DNA of 10,137 bases from Betaproteobacteria bacterium (GTDB lineage Bacteria; Pseudomonadota; Gammaproteobacteria; Burkholderiales; Usitatibacteraceae), in NCBI GenBank assembly GCA_012274175.1, contig JAAOZZ010000419.1, positions 1 to 10,137 on the forward strand, in the 5' to 3' direction. Shown in pieces: positions 1 through 6,229 of the stretch. The number at the start of each line of letters is the position of its first letter. Position 1 is the stretch's first letter. A program made the position numbers and the translations under genes. The notes beneath the pieces are model-generated. The model saw only the letters and a list, made by a program, of their open reading frames with translations. It made no database searches and was not told the DNA's origin.

Positions 1-96
1 CAAGCGCCTGACGATTCCCGGATCCAGCGGCCTCGATGCGGATGAGGGCGCGATCGGCGTCCCAAGTCGTCTTCGCCGCATTGACGACCTCCGTCA
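1..96. other. left edge, no gene assignable
   Basis: The first 96 bases hold no ORF with a start codon that I can support. One plus-strand frame (from base 2) and one minus-strand frame both stay open to the edge with fairly high GC at third positions, so this may be the end of a neighbouring gene on either strand. I do not recognise either translation. The toxin gene begins right after it. Confidence 0.3.
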
Positions 97-108
97 GTGC
101 CGTATATC
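81..108 (+). promoter_or_regulatory. candidate promoter of the higB2-higA2 row
   Basis: TTGACG at 81..86 and TATATC at 103..108 are separated by 16 bp, a good sigma-70 fit. The predicted transcription start would be about base 115, which is the A of an in-frame ATG. No Shine-Dalgarno sequence precedes any of the candidate toxin starts, so a leaderless or nearly leaderless toxin mRNA is possible. This is inference from hexamers only. Confidence 0.4.
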
Positions 109-426
109 ATGGAAATGCTCTCATTCATCGAGACTCGTCTCTTCACACGCATCGTCGGCGATTACTTTTCGGACGATGAGTATGCGGACCTTCAAGGGAA
201 GCTGAGTGGCGATCCGGAGCTTGGCACGGTCATTCCGCGATCTGGTGGGGTGCGCAAGCTTCGGTGGGGTCAGCCTGGGCGCGGAAAACGGGGCGGTGTT
301 CGGATCATCTACTACGTCAAGCGCGAACACGGCATCATCTGGATGCTGACGATCTATGCGAAAAGCGAAGCCGAAGACATCGCGCCGCATCTCCTACGCA
401 GCATCAAGGAGGAAATCGATGGATAA
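109..426 (+). CDS. higB2: HigB2-like type II toxin (RelE-fold mRNA interferase)
   Basis: This is a RelE/ParE-superfamily toxin of the HigB2 type. In that family the protein enters the ribosomal A site and cuts mRNA during translation; its antitoxin blocks it by direct binding. Counting from ATG 109 (105 aa), I see the FIET and SDDEYADLQ segments near the N-terminus, the GGVRKLRW stretch (about 46-53), the basic GRGKRGGVRIIYY core strand (57-69) and the LTIYAKSE strand (80-87). These match the pattern I know for Vibrio cholerae HigB2, and the length is normal. GTG 97, ATG 109 and ATG 115 are all possible starts; homologues begin close to the FIE segment, which favours 109 or 115. The 3' end overlaps the antitoxin by 8 bp. 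It appears intact and is the only complete toxin-antitoxin pair in the window with no visible defect. Confidence 0.85.
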   Translation: MEMLSFIETRLFTRIVGDYFSDDEYADLQGKLSGDPELGTVIPRSGGVRKLRWGQPGRGKRGGVRIIYYVKREHGIIWMLTIYAKSEAEDIAPHLLRSIKEEIDG

Positions 427-691
427 GGCGAAACGTGATATTGGCCGCGAAATCCTCGAGGGCATCATCGAGCTCAAGCGCGGCGAGACTGGTCGGGTCA
501 CCCATCTGCCCTCGGTGACGCAGATACGGGAAGGGACGGGGCTTTCGCAGGCGCGGTTCGCCCAGCTGCTCGGCGTGTCTGTGCGCACGCTCCAGGAATG
601 GGAACAGGGACGTCGGTCTCCGTCGGGAGCGGCGCGTACGTTGCTGCAGATAGCCTCGCGCAATCCGAAGGCCCTGCTGGAGGTCGCCTGA
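419..691 (+). CDS. higA2: HigA2/NadS-like antitoxin, XRE helix-turn-helix
   Basis: Antitoxin and probable autorepressor of the preceding toxin. The 90-aa protein has an N-terminal helical segment (1-30), which in this family wraps the toxin, followed by an XRE-type helix-turn-helix at about 36-70 containing GLSQARFAQLLGVSVRTLQ and WEQGRRSPSG, the signature of the NadS/HigA2 group. ATG 419 is chosen because AAGGAGG lies at 406..412, six bases upstream, inside the end of the toxin gene. Toxin and antitoxin overlap by 8 bp, which suggests translational coupling. The order toxin-then-antitoxin is typical of HigBA and the reverse of RelBE. In the family, toxin-antitoxin complexes bind the operon promoter; no clear dyad operator is visible upstream here. 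Confidence 0.88.
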   Translation: MDKAKRDIGREILEGIIELKRGETGRVTHLPSVTQIREGTGLSQARFAQLLGVSVRTLQEWEQGRRSPSGAARTLLQIASRNPKALLEVA

Positions 692-693
692 GA

Positions 694-852
694 GTGAAAA
701 CCGAGGGAAAAGCTCGAAGACGAGTTCCGGACCCGATCGTGAAGCGGAAGCTTTTCGACGGAATCGCCGAGGGGATCGTCGCACTTGCCGAGCAGCGGCA
801 AGGCAAGCGTACGCTGCGAACACACAAAGTCGAGCTCAAGGAGCGCGCGTAA
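694..852 (+). pseudogene. truncated antitoxin: N-terminal part only, helix-turn-helix missing
   Basis: A 52-aa ORF starting at GTG 694, two bases after the higA2 stop, with GGAGG at 679..683. The segment KRKLFDGIAEGIVALAEQRQ followed by GKRTLRTHKVELK matches my memory of the N-terminus of a separate group of XRE antitoxins/regulators of about 100 aa. In that group the THKVELK stretch leads through a short linker into a helix-turn-helix ending near ENWEQG. Here the frame stops at TAA 850..852, exactly where the DNA-binding domain should begin, and none of the three frames downstream restores it. It is probably the remains of a second toxin-antitoxin or regulator gene. It could still be translated, because its start and spacing are well placed within the operon. 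Confidence 0.6.
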
Positions 853-1064
853 TGGACATGCTCACGCAAGGCCTCCCTCCGCTCATTACTCTCCTCGTCC
901 TGATCGGCCTCGTCAGGGCAATCGTTCTCAACGTTCGCTTCGATTCCGAGGACGTTCTGCAAGTCAGGGATCCGAGTGGAACAGAGCGCGAATTGAGGTT
1001 GAGCGCATGGCGAAGAGCCCGCGCACAAGGTAGATCGAGACCTCGACGGCGCGCTTCGAGCTGA
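852..1064 (+). CDS. small predicted single-span membrane protein, unknown
   Basis: A 70-aa ORF that I do not recognise. Its ATG shares a base with the stop of the preceding ORF (TAATG at 850..854) and follows AAGGAG at 838..843 by eight bases, the strongest ribosome binding site in this row. Residues about 8-29 (from LPPLITLLVLIGLV) form a convincing transmembrane helix, followed by NVRFDSEDVLQV and a polar tail. The first 50 codons have coding-like third-position bias. From about residue 52 the protein becomes Arg-rich and is antisense to the end of the ORF6N gene on the other strand, so the C-terminus is probably not original and the gene looks fused at a junction near 1010. Alternatives are an intact small gene of a toxin-antitoxin-associated row or the clipped start of a longer membrane protein. 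Confidence 0.45.
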   Translation: MDMLTQGLPPLITLLVLIGLVRAIVLNVRFDSEDVLQVRDPSGTERELRLSAWRRARAQGRSRPRRRASS

Positions 1065-1344
1065 GTCTCCCGGCGGCCATAAGGGCGCCCGCTTCGGTGA
1101 AGACATACGGCAGGAACTTGCGGCGCGGGTACTGTCCGTCTTTTGAAGCCGCGACTTGCGACCTCAAGGAATCCCACTCCACCGCCGAGAGCATGAAGAC
1201 GAAGTCGCGTGGGAAGCGCTGCGGATTGCGACGAACCTTCTCGTTGAGCCGTTTCGTCGCCACCCCGTAGAGCTCGGCAAGGTCGGAATCCAGGATGACG
1301 CGCTTGCCGCGCACGATGAAGATTCGAGTGTTGCCGTTTTCCAT
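964..1344 (-). CDS. ORF6N-domain (KilA-N-like) protein, C-terminally truncated
   Basis: The 126-aa product carries an ORF6N domain, the phage-type DNA-binding domain of the KilA-N/Bro group. From residue 8 it reads IFIVRGKRVILDSDLAELYG, then NPQRFPRDFVFMLSAVE (40-56), the LRSQ segment (60-63) and KFLPYVFTEAGALMAAGRL (76-94). ATG 1344 is chosen because GAGGAG stands seven bases upstream. Compared with the intact relative at 7063..7590, homology stops at about residue 113 (near base 1010), after the segment matching [11 protein letters not shown]; the coiled-coil tail is gone and an unrelated 13-residue end follows. It lies 34 bp downstream of the AAA ATPase on the same strand and may be co-transcribed with it. 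The domain may still fold, but the gene is broken at the 3' end. Confidence 0.75.
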   Translation of the reverse strand: MENGNTRIFIVRGKRVILDSDLAELYGVATKRLNEKVRRNPQRFPRDFVFMLSAVEWDSLRSQVAASKDGQYPRRKFLPYVFTEAGALMAAGRLSSKRAVEVSIYLVRGLFAMRSTSIRALFHSDP

Positions 1345-1378
1345 TGTCGAACTCCTCGAGTGCAGCCCCGTCGATGCC

Positions 1379-2710
1379 TCACGGCGTAACGAATCCGAGG
1401 CCCTCGGCCCCGAGAAGCCGCGCGGTGATCTTCGAGCTTGCGCCCGACATGTCCTCGAACGCGCGCGCAAAATCCGCATCCTCCAGCCGCTCGCCCGCGC
1501 GCTCCATCATCGCCTGGGCGGCGCGCCGCACGAGCTCCTTGATGAATGCGGGGCTCACCTTCCCGATGCGCTGGCTCACCTGCGCCACCGTTTCCTCGCC
1601 GATCGCCAACCCGCATGCATGTCGCCGCAGGAGCACGCGCCGTTCCCGGTCCTCGGGAAGTCCGATCTCGATTGCCTGATCCACGCGCCCGGGGCGTGCG
1701 GCAAGGGCCGGCTCGAGAACCTCGGGACGATTCGTGGTGAATATGAAGATCAGTTGCGCATCCGCGCCTACGCCATCCATCTCGTTGAGGAGTCGATCGA
1801 GCGCCGTGGGCGTGTGCTGCCAGGGTCCGTCGCGATGGGCGGCGATGAGATCGACATCCTCGATCACGACCATCGCGGGGGCGAGCAGCCTCGCGGCCTC
1901 GATCGTGTCGGCGAGCCAGGCGAGCTTGTCGCCCGAAAGCAGGAGCTTCGTATGCCCGACGAGCGCGCCAGTAAGGTAGCGAACGAGCAGCGTCTTGCCC
2001 GTTCCGGGCGGACCATGGAGCAGCACGCCCTTCTGTGACGCCATGCCCAGGCGCGCGAGCTGCTCGCAACGCGCCGCGAACCCCAACGTGTTCCGTTCGA
2101 TGAGCTCGAGAATGCCGGGCGCGAGCACGATCTCTTCGCGCTCGACGGGCTTGCACCGAACCACGCGCAAGGTGATCGGCCCTTCATCGAAGGCATATTC
2201 CTCCTCCGAGGGCGCGAGTACCTTGCCCCGGTACGTCGCCGCGTGCTCTGCGGTCGCACGCACGCACGCCAGCATCGCCTCGGCCGCTTTCTTCCCGTTC
2301 GCGTCCGCCGCGATCTCAACCCTCACACCGGATCGACGCATCGAGTCGTTGACGTCGAGCAACAGGGCGAAGCGGCCCTCCCCGCGCGTAAACAACCACA
2401 GGCCGCGTTGCAGGCAACGCAGAGGTTGCGCCTCTCCGATCTCGAGCTCATCGTGCACTGGCGGGCCCACCACGACGCCGCGCTTGCCCTCTTCGAGCAG
2501 ATCGGAGAAGCGGAAGGAATACCGATCACTTTGATGCCGGGCCCCGTAAGAGCGGACCTCGCCGGCGTCCGCGAGCGCACGCTCGACTCCGCGCTCGACG
2601 TCCGGCCGCATCCAGTGCGGGAAACGCGCACGCAGGACCTGGAGCTCGTCGAGCGCAGCGTCTCCGAAGTGCTCGGCAAGAAGTTTCTGTACCAGTCTGC
2701 GTTTCTTCAT
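1379..2710 (-). CDS. AAA family ATPase (cytosolic, FtsH/CDC48-like ATPase module)
   Basis: A 443-aa ATPase when started at ATG 2710. Residues 1-200 form an uncharacterised N-terminal region, including a probable beta-rich part (75-185). The AAA module follows: Walker A GPPGTGKT at 233-240, Walker B MVVIEDVD at 280-287, the LLNEMDG stretch (307-313), sensor 1 TTNRPE at 325-330, and the second region of homology with the arginine-finger segment ARPGRVD (338-344). There is no transmembrane helix and no HExxH zinc site, so it is not FtsH. The layout matches a family annotated only as ATP-binding protein or AAA family ATPase; its substrate is unknown. An in-frame ATG at 2758 and an upstream start at 2782 would add residues resembling the repeat upstream, so I prefer 2710, although no clear ribosome binding site precedes it. 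The ORF6N gene follows on the same strand. Confidence 0.85.
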   Translation of the reverse strand: MKKRRLVQKLLAEHFGDAALDELQVLRARFPHWMRPDVERGVERALADAGEVRSYGARHQSDRYSFRFSDLLEEGKRGVVVGPPVHDELEIGEAQPLRCLQRGLWLFTRGEGRFALLLDVNDSMRRSGVRVEIAADANGKKAAEAMLACVRATAEHAATYRGKVLAPSEEEYAFDEGPITLRVVRCKPVEREEIVLAPGILELIERNTLGFAARCEQLARLGMASQKGVLLHGPPGTGKTLLVRYLTGALVGHTKLLLSGDKLAWLADTIEAARLLAPAMVVIEDVDLIAAHRDGPWQHTPTALDRLLNEMDGVGADAQLIFIFTTNRPEVLEPALAARPGRVDQAIEIGLPEDRERRVLLRRHACGLAIGEETVAQVSQRIGKVSPAFIKELVRRAAQAMMERAGERLEDADFARAFEDMSGASSKITARLLGAEGLGFVTP

Positions 2711-2743
2711 CGATTCGCCGGAAGGAAAAACGGGGAGGCGGAC

Positions 2744-2792
2744 GCAACCTTCAACCATCAACCGAGGTGGCGCCACCGGCAACCTTCAACCA
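2744..2792. repeat. direct repeat flanking a 12-bp perfect palindrome
   Basis: GCAACCTTCAACCA occurs at 2744..2757 and again at 2779..2792, 35 bp apart, both exact. Between the copies lies GGTGGCGCCACC at 2766..2777, a perfect 12-bp palindrome. The unit sits 34 to 82 bp upstream of the AAA ATPase start, where a promoter and operator would be expected. It could be an operator cluster or a short genomic repeat; no protein can be named. Confidence 0.6.
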
Positions 2793-2907
2793 CCCGCCCG
2801 GTCAAGCAACCTGGTTCCGTGTCCAGGCGGGCCGCCGGATATGGAGACCGGTGCAGGTTCCCTGCAGAGGGTTTCCGTATGTTCCGTCTCCCCGGCCGCG
2901 CGCGGCT

Positions 2908-2950
2908 TCCGACGACATGTCGGACGCGTCCGGGCGCGGCACCCGGACGC
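2908..2950 (-). terminator. tandem hairpins after the 2963..3556 gene; terminator-like without a U-run
   Basis: GCGTCCGGG at 2926..2934 pairs with CCCGGACGC at 2942..2950: nine GC-rich base pairs with a 7-base loop, starting 12 bp past the stop codon of the minus-strand gene. A second dyad, TCCGAC at 2908..2913 with GTCGGA at 2919..2924, lies next to it and contains the palindrome CGACATGTCG. No T-tract follows on either strand, so it is not a classical intrinsic terminator; it may stabilise the mRNA end or cause pausing. The rest of the 250-bp gap up to the AAA gene holds only a small TGCAGG/CCTGCA stem (2852..2866) and the repeat described separately. Confidence 0.45.
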
Positions 2951-2962
2951 TGCACGCCCCGT

Positions 2963-3556
2963 TCAGGCGGCGAGCCCCGCGATCTCGAGAAGCTCGTCCG
3001 CCAGATCGAGCTCCAGCTTTTCCCGATTCGCATCCGCGATCGCATCGAGCAGCACATGGGAGCGCGCTTGCTCGCGCGCCAGCTTCCCCCGCAACTCGTC
3101 GATCAAGGCCTTGTCGGCGATCGCCAGCGTGATCCCGGAGCCGGAGCGCCGCGGCCACAACGGCTCATCGGTCCCGGCCATCGCCGGCACGTGCCGCACG
3201 TCCTCCGGCCTCACCATATCGGCCCGCTGTTTGTCGATCAGCTCGCGATAAAGCCTTGCCCTGCGATTGGCAGCCTCCACCTCGGCAAGACGCGCCGAGA
3301 TGCCGAGATCCGCGTTGCGGTGAGCCAATGCGGCCCGAATCCCCGCAACCGCCGCGGTAGCCGCCTCGATCAGCGTGAGATCGGACCTGGCCTGGCCGGC
3401 GATGTGCCGCGCCTTCTCCTCGATACCTTCCTTGTTCCATGGCGAGATGGTCGTGGCAGTGAGCGCGGCGAGGCTGCGCTCTTCGCACACCTTGAGCGCG
3501 GCATTGATCCGTTCCGCAACCTTGTGCCATCGGGTGAGAGTCAACGTGAGCTTCAC
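2963..3556 (-). CDS. hypothetical helical protein
   Basis: A 197-aa protein I do not recognise. GTG 3556 is preferred over the upstream start at 3604, because AAAGGA (3565..3570) lies eight bases before it and the extra residues look unstructured. The sequence is strongly helical and Ala/Arg/Glu-rich. The first 110 residues (starting VKLTLTLTRWHKVAERINAA) and the last 50 (KALIDELRGKLAREQARS onward) look like long amphipathic or coiled-coil helices, separated by a loop rich in Pro, Gly and Arg (about 121-140). There is no signal peptide, transmembrane segment or enzymatic motif. It is transcribed divergently from the XRE/AbiEii pair with only 56 bp between the starts, so the two units probably share a control region. 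A phage-like structural or toxin-antitoxin accessory role is possible but unsupported. Confidence 0.6.
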   Translation of the reverse strand: MKLTLTLTRWHKVAERINAALKVCEERSLAALTATTISPWNKEGIEEKARHIAGQARSDLTLIEAATAAVAGIRAALAHRNADLGISARLAEVEAANRRARLYRELIDKQRADMVRPEDVRHVPAMAGTDEPLWPRRSGSGITLAIADKALIDELRGKLAREQARSHVLLDAIADANREKLELDLADELLEIAGLAA

Positions 3557-3584
3557 GAGTCCAGTCCTTTCGGCAATGGGACCA

Positions 3585-3623
3585 TGGCCAAACGATGTGC
3601 GCAAGGCATATAATGTTCAACAT
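3585..3623 (+). promoter_or_regulatory. promoter and overlapping dyad before the XRE/AbiEii operon
   Basis: A perfect TATAAT at 3609..3614 has a weak TGGCCA at 3585..3590, 18 bp upstream. ATGTT-C-AACAT at 3613..3623 is a dyad overlapping the end of the -10 box, well placed for autorepression by the XRE protein encoded just downstream. With this promoter, transcription would begin near 3621, inside the ATG-started version of the ORF, so translation may really start at TTG 3652. Confidence 0.5.
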
Positions 3624-4146
3624 ATTTAACCTGCTCCGGAGATGCGCGGCTTTGCGGCTGCAGGAATTGGGTCATGCGATCAGGAGGGCAAGGCTCGCGC
3701 ACGGGCGGACGCAGGCCGACGTCGCACGCGCGGCGGGAATCTCGCGAACGACGATGAACCAGCTCGAAAATGGCCTCTTCCCCGACATCGGCGTAAGAAA
3801 GGCCCAGGCGATACTGGACCAGCTCGGTCTCGAATTGCACGTGCGCCCGGTGTACAGGCGCCGCGCGGACTATGTGCTGATGGCGCGTACGGTGGCGAAC
3901 GGCAGCTTCCGGGGAAAATTGTCCGAGGCGGAGCTCATGCGCATGCTGCTGACCGGCAAGATCGCCCCGCGGCACCGCCCTCACCTGCGCGCGCTGCTCG
4001 CGGAGGCGCCCGTCGCCGTGCTGAAGGGACTCGTGCACGAGGTCGGCAGGTGGGCGCAGCCGGGCCGGGTCGTGGAAAACGTGCGCAGGGTATCGGAGGC
4101 GCTGGGAACCGAGAGGAGGACCCGCACGTGGCTGAAGGACACATGA
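3613..4146 (+). CDS. XRE-family antitoxin/regulator paired with an AbiEii-type toxin
   Basis: The N-terminal half is an XRE helix-turn-helix: RTQADVARAAGISRTTMNQLENG at roughly residues 35-57, the recognition pattern of HipB-like antitoxins. The C-terminal half (from about 85, YVLMARTVANGSF) is a helical domain I know only from regulators sitting beside AbiEii-family nucleotidyltransferases. ATG 3613 is annotated, but TTG 3652 is a serious alternative: it follows GGAGA by about ten bases, lies downstream of the TATAAT promoter's predicted start, and would give an N-terminus (LRLQELGHAIRRARL) close to the usual antitoxin start. Its stop overlaps the toxin start in ATGA (4143..4146), indicating translational coupling. 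By analogy with AbiEi/AbiEii-type systems it should repress its own operon and counter the partner, though it is not an AbiEi homologue by its visible domains. Confidence 0.75.
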   Translation: MFNIFNLLRRCAALRLQELGHAIRRARLAHGRTQADVARAAGISRTTMNQLENGLFPDIGVRKAQAILDQLGLELHVRPVYRRRADYVLMARTVANGSFRGKLSEAELMRMLLTGKIAPRHRPHLRALLAEAPVAVLKGLVHEVGRWAQPGRVVENVRRVSEALGTERRTRTWLKDT

Positions 4147-4970
4147 GGGATTGGGAGCGCCTCTTCGCGCGCGCCTTGCGCGTCGTCGATTCGGCGCAGA
4201 GCCCCGGACAGCCAGGCATCGTGTGGAGCCTCGGTGGAGGCTCCGCGCTCATGCGCCGGCATCGCCACAGGCGCAGCGCCGGTGTGGACATTTTCGTGCG
4301 CGACCCGCAAATGCTCCAACGCCTCGCGCCCCGGCTGAAAGACGCCGTCGGAGCCCTCTGCGTCGACTACGTGGAGGAATCGACAGCCCTGAGGATCTAT
4401 TTCCCCGAAGGCGAAGCCGCCTTCATTGCCTGCGGCCCCCTCACTTCGGATCCCCTGCGCCGGGAATCGATACTCGGCAGGTCCGTGCTCGTTGAAACGT
4501 CCGCCGAGATATTGGCCAAGAAGCTTTGGCATCGCGCCGCGACGTTCCCAGCGCGTGATCTGTTCGATTTCGCCACAGTTGCAGCGTTCGAGCCGCACGA
4601 CCTCCGCGACGTCGCCGGCGTCCTGAGAGTCCGCCGGGCCGCCCTTCTGCAACGCCTTCAGGATCACGGCATGGCGCTGCGCGAAGACTTTGCCGCGCTC
4701 GACGCGTGGGAGTTCCAACCGGGCTTCGAAGAATGTGTCGCTGCGCTGCACCTGGCGCTTTCCCGCGGCTCGCCACCGCCTCTCCTCGAGGAGCAACGCT
4801 GCCCATACGAGATCGCTCGCTTGTCGCCCGCGGGGAAGCGCTCAGTCTGGCGCGGAGGGCGGAGGACGCTTCGAACTCGTCGATTGGCACTAGCCTCGGC
4901 TCGTTCGCGCCGGAGTCCTATGCTTCCTGCGGGTCCGGATCCTCGAGCTTCTTGCCTTCAACCGACGTAG
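4143..4970 (+). CDS. AbiEii/AbiGii-family nucleotidyltransferase toxin, probably inactive
   Basis: A 275-aa protein of the AbiEii/AbiGii toxin group, nucleotidyltransferases that in type IV toxin-antitoxin and phage-abortive systems modify RNA or proteins. Visible family features are LGGGSAL (30-36), the HRRS segment (42-45), VDIFVRDPQ (48-56), YFPEGEAAF (86-94), [12 protein letters not shown] (121-132) and ARDLFDFA (137-144). The expected acidic triad is incomplete. Relatives have D-x-D where this has G47-V48-D49, and EIDF where this has E91-A92-A93-F94. Codon 47 (GGT) is one transition away from Asp GAT. GGGS, Lys and RDLFD remain. The last 65 residues or so are Arg/Ser/Pro-rich, unlike the family, and run 53 bp into the opposite-strand 3' end of aroC, suggesting a lost stop or frameshift near 4770. 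It starts inside the stop of the XRE gene. Confidence 0.72.
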   Translation: MRDWERLFARALRVVDSAQSPGQPGIVWSLGGGSALMRRHRHRRSAGVDIFVRDPQMLQRLAPRLKDAVGALCVDYVEESTALRIYFPEGEAAFIACGPLTSDPLRRESILGRSVLVETSAEILAKKLWHRAATFPARDLFDFATVAAFEPHDLRDVAGVLRVRRAALLQRLQDHGMALREDFAALDAWEFQPGFEECVAALHLALSRGSPPPLLEEQRCPYEIARLSPAGKRSVWRGGRRTLRTRRLALASARSRRSPMLPAGPDPRASCLQPT

Positions 4971-6078
4971 CTTTCGCCGCCTGCGCCGGGACCGCCTTCA
5001 CCGACGGCTCCACATCCCCGTTCTGCGCCCTGTGCCTCAGCGCATGATCGATCAGCACCAGCGCCAGGAATGCCTCGGCAATGGGTGTCGCGCGAATCCC
5101 CACACAAGGATCATGCCGCCCGTGCGTCTCGATCGTCGTCGGATTCCCCTCGATGTCGATCGTGCGCCGCGGCAAGCGAATTGACGAAGTCGGCTTGATC
5201 GCTATCGACACCACAACGTCTTGACCGGTGGATATCCCGCCGAGAATCCCACCGGCGTTGTTGGAGAGGAACCCATCGGGCGTCATCTCGTCGGAGTGCT
5301 CGGTCCCGAGCTGCTCGACCGAACGAAACCCCGCCCCGATCTCCACGCCCTTCACCGCATTGATGCCCATCATCACCTGGGCGATGTCCGCGTCGAGCCG
5401 TCCATAGATAGGCTCGCCCCAGCCTGAGGGGACACCCGTAGCAACGACCGTCAACCGAGCACCCACGCTCTCGCCCGATTTGCGCAGCTTGTCCATGTAC
5501 GCCTCGAGCTCGGCCACGCGCGAGGCGTCGGCCACGAAGAACGGGTTGCCCTCCGCGCCCACGTCGTCCCACGACTTGAAGTCCACGCGGTTGGGCCCGA
5601 GCTGCGAGAGATAGCCGCGCACCTCCACGCCGTACTTCTCGCGCAGCCACTTCTTCGCGACCGCGCCGGCCGCCACCGCGGGCGCCGTGAGCCGCGCCGA
5701 CGATCGCCCGCCGCCCCGTGGATCGCGGATGCCGTACTTGCGCAGGTACGTGTAGTCGGCGTGCCCCGGCCGGAACGAGTTGGCGATCTTCGCGTAGTCC
5801 TTCGAGCGCTGGTCCTCGTTGCGGATCATGAGCGCGATGGGCGTGCCGGTGGTCTTGCCCTCGTACACGCCCGAGAGAATCTCGACGCGGTCCTCCTCGC
5901 GGCGCTGCGTCACGTGGCGCGAGGTGCCGGGCTTGCGCCGGTCGAGGTCGGGCTGGATGTCGGCCTCCGTGAGCGCCATGCCGGGCGGGCAGCCGTCGAT
6001 CACGCAGCCGATCGCGGGCCCGTGGGATTCCCCGAAGGTCGTGACGGTGAAGAGAGTGCCGAGGGTGTTGCCGGACAT
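4918..6078 (-). CDS. aroC: chorismate synthase
   Basis: Chorismate synthase converts 5-enolpyruvylshikimate-3-phosphate to chorismate, the last step of the shikimate pathway, with a reduced flavin cofactor; it acts as a cytosolic homotetramer. The 386-aa product is complete and shows the family signatures: [17 protein letters not shown] near the start (13-29), [11 protein letters not shown] (about 122-132, flavin/substrate loop), the [13 protein letters not shown] segment (about 273-285) and [10 protein letters not shown] (about 322-331). Length is a little above the common 360, owing to a polar C-terminal tail. ATG 6078 matches the conserved [10 protein letters not shown] start; no strong ribosome binding site is seen. 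It is a core gene lying between two accessory strips, converging on the AbiEii gene and divergent from the higA strip. A large palindrome lies 62 bp upstream of its start. Confidence 0.98.
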   Translation of the reverse strand: MSGNTLGTLFTVTTFGESHGPAIGCVIDGCPPGMALTEADIQPDLDRRKPGTSRHVTQRREEDRVEILSGVYEGKTTGTPIALMIRNEDQRSKDYAKIANSFRPGHADYTYLRKYGIRDPRGGGRSSARLTAPAVAAGAVAKKWLREKYGVEVRGYLSQLGPNRVDFKSWDDVGAEGNPFFVADASRVAELEAYMDKLRKSGESVGARLTVVATGVPSGWGEPIYGRLDADIAQVMMGINAVKGVEIGAGFRSVEQLGTEHSDEMTPDGFLSNNAGGILGGISTGQDVVVSIAIKPTSSIRLPRRTIDIEGNPTTIETHGRHDPCVGIRATPIAEAFLALVLIDHALRHRAQNGDVEPSVKAVPAQAAKATSVEGKKLEDPDPQEA

Positions 6079-6139
6079 GGTGGTGCGAGTTTACTGCATC
6101 CCGGCTTAACGCTATAGATCAAGGGCTTGCGGACTCGTC

Positions 6140-6189
6140 TAAGGTCACAAATTGTGACCTTAAAGCCGAGGGCGGCTCACGTGGTGAGC
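6140..6189. promoter_or_regulatory. palindrome site A with trailing hairpin
   Basis: Arms TAAGGTCACAA (6140..6150) and TTGTGACCTTA (6152..6162) are exact complements around one central base. Twelve bases later GCTCAC-GTG-GTGAGC (6175..6189) forms a second dyad. The pair repeats the architecture of the leader of the ORF6N gene at 7063. It lies between the divergent aroC and higA units and could act on either. Read from 6139 it would spell L-R-S-Q-I-V-T-L-K, an ORF6N-like peptide, although no ORF6N gene is present here. The remaining part of the 6079..6263 gap holds only the higA promoter. Confidence 0.75.
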
Positions 6190-6229
6190 TTTCCGACGAG
6201 CACCATGGTTCGCATTCTCGCGTGGCTCC

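Noticed and set aside
598..693. Upstream extension of the truncated antitoxin ORF
   Set aside because: It only reads higA2 out of frame; family similarity starts after GTG 694.
1164..2156. 330-aa minus-strand frame overlapping the AAA and ORF6N genes
   Set aside because: Out-of-frame shadow, Arg/Ala/Gly-rich; the end only spells a shifted version of the ORF6N N-terminus.
2243..3613. 456-aa plus-strand open frame opposite the AAA ATPase and helical protein
   Set aside because: It is the antisense of a clear AAA ATPase and of the helical gene, with low-complexity Arg/Pro/Gly composition and no recognisable domain; long shadows are common in high-GC DNA.
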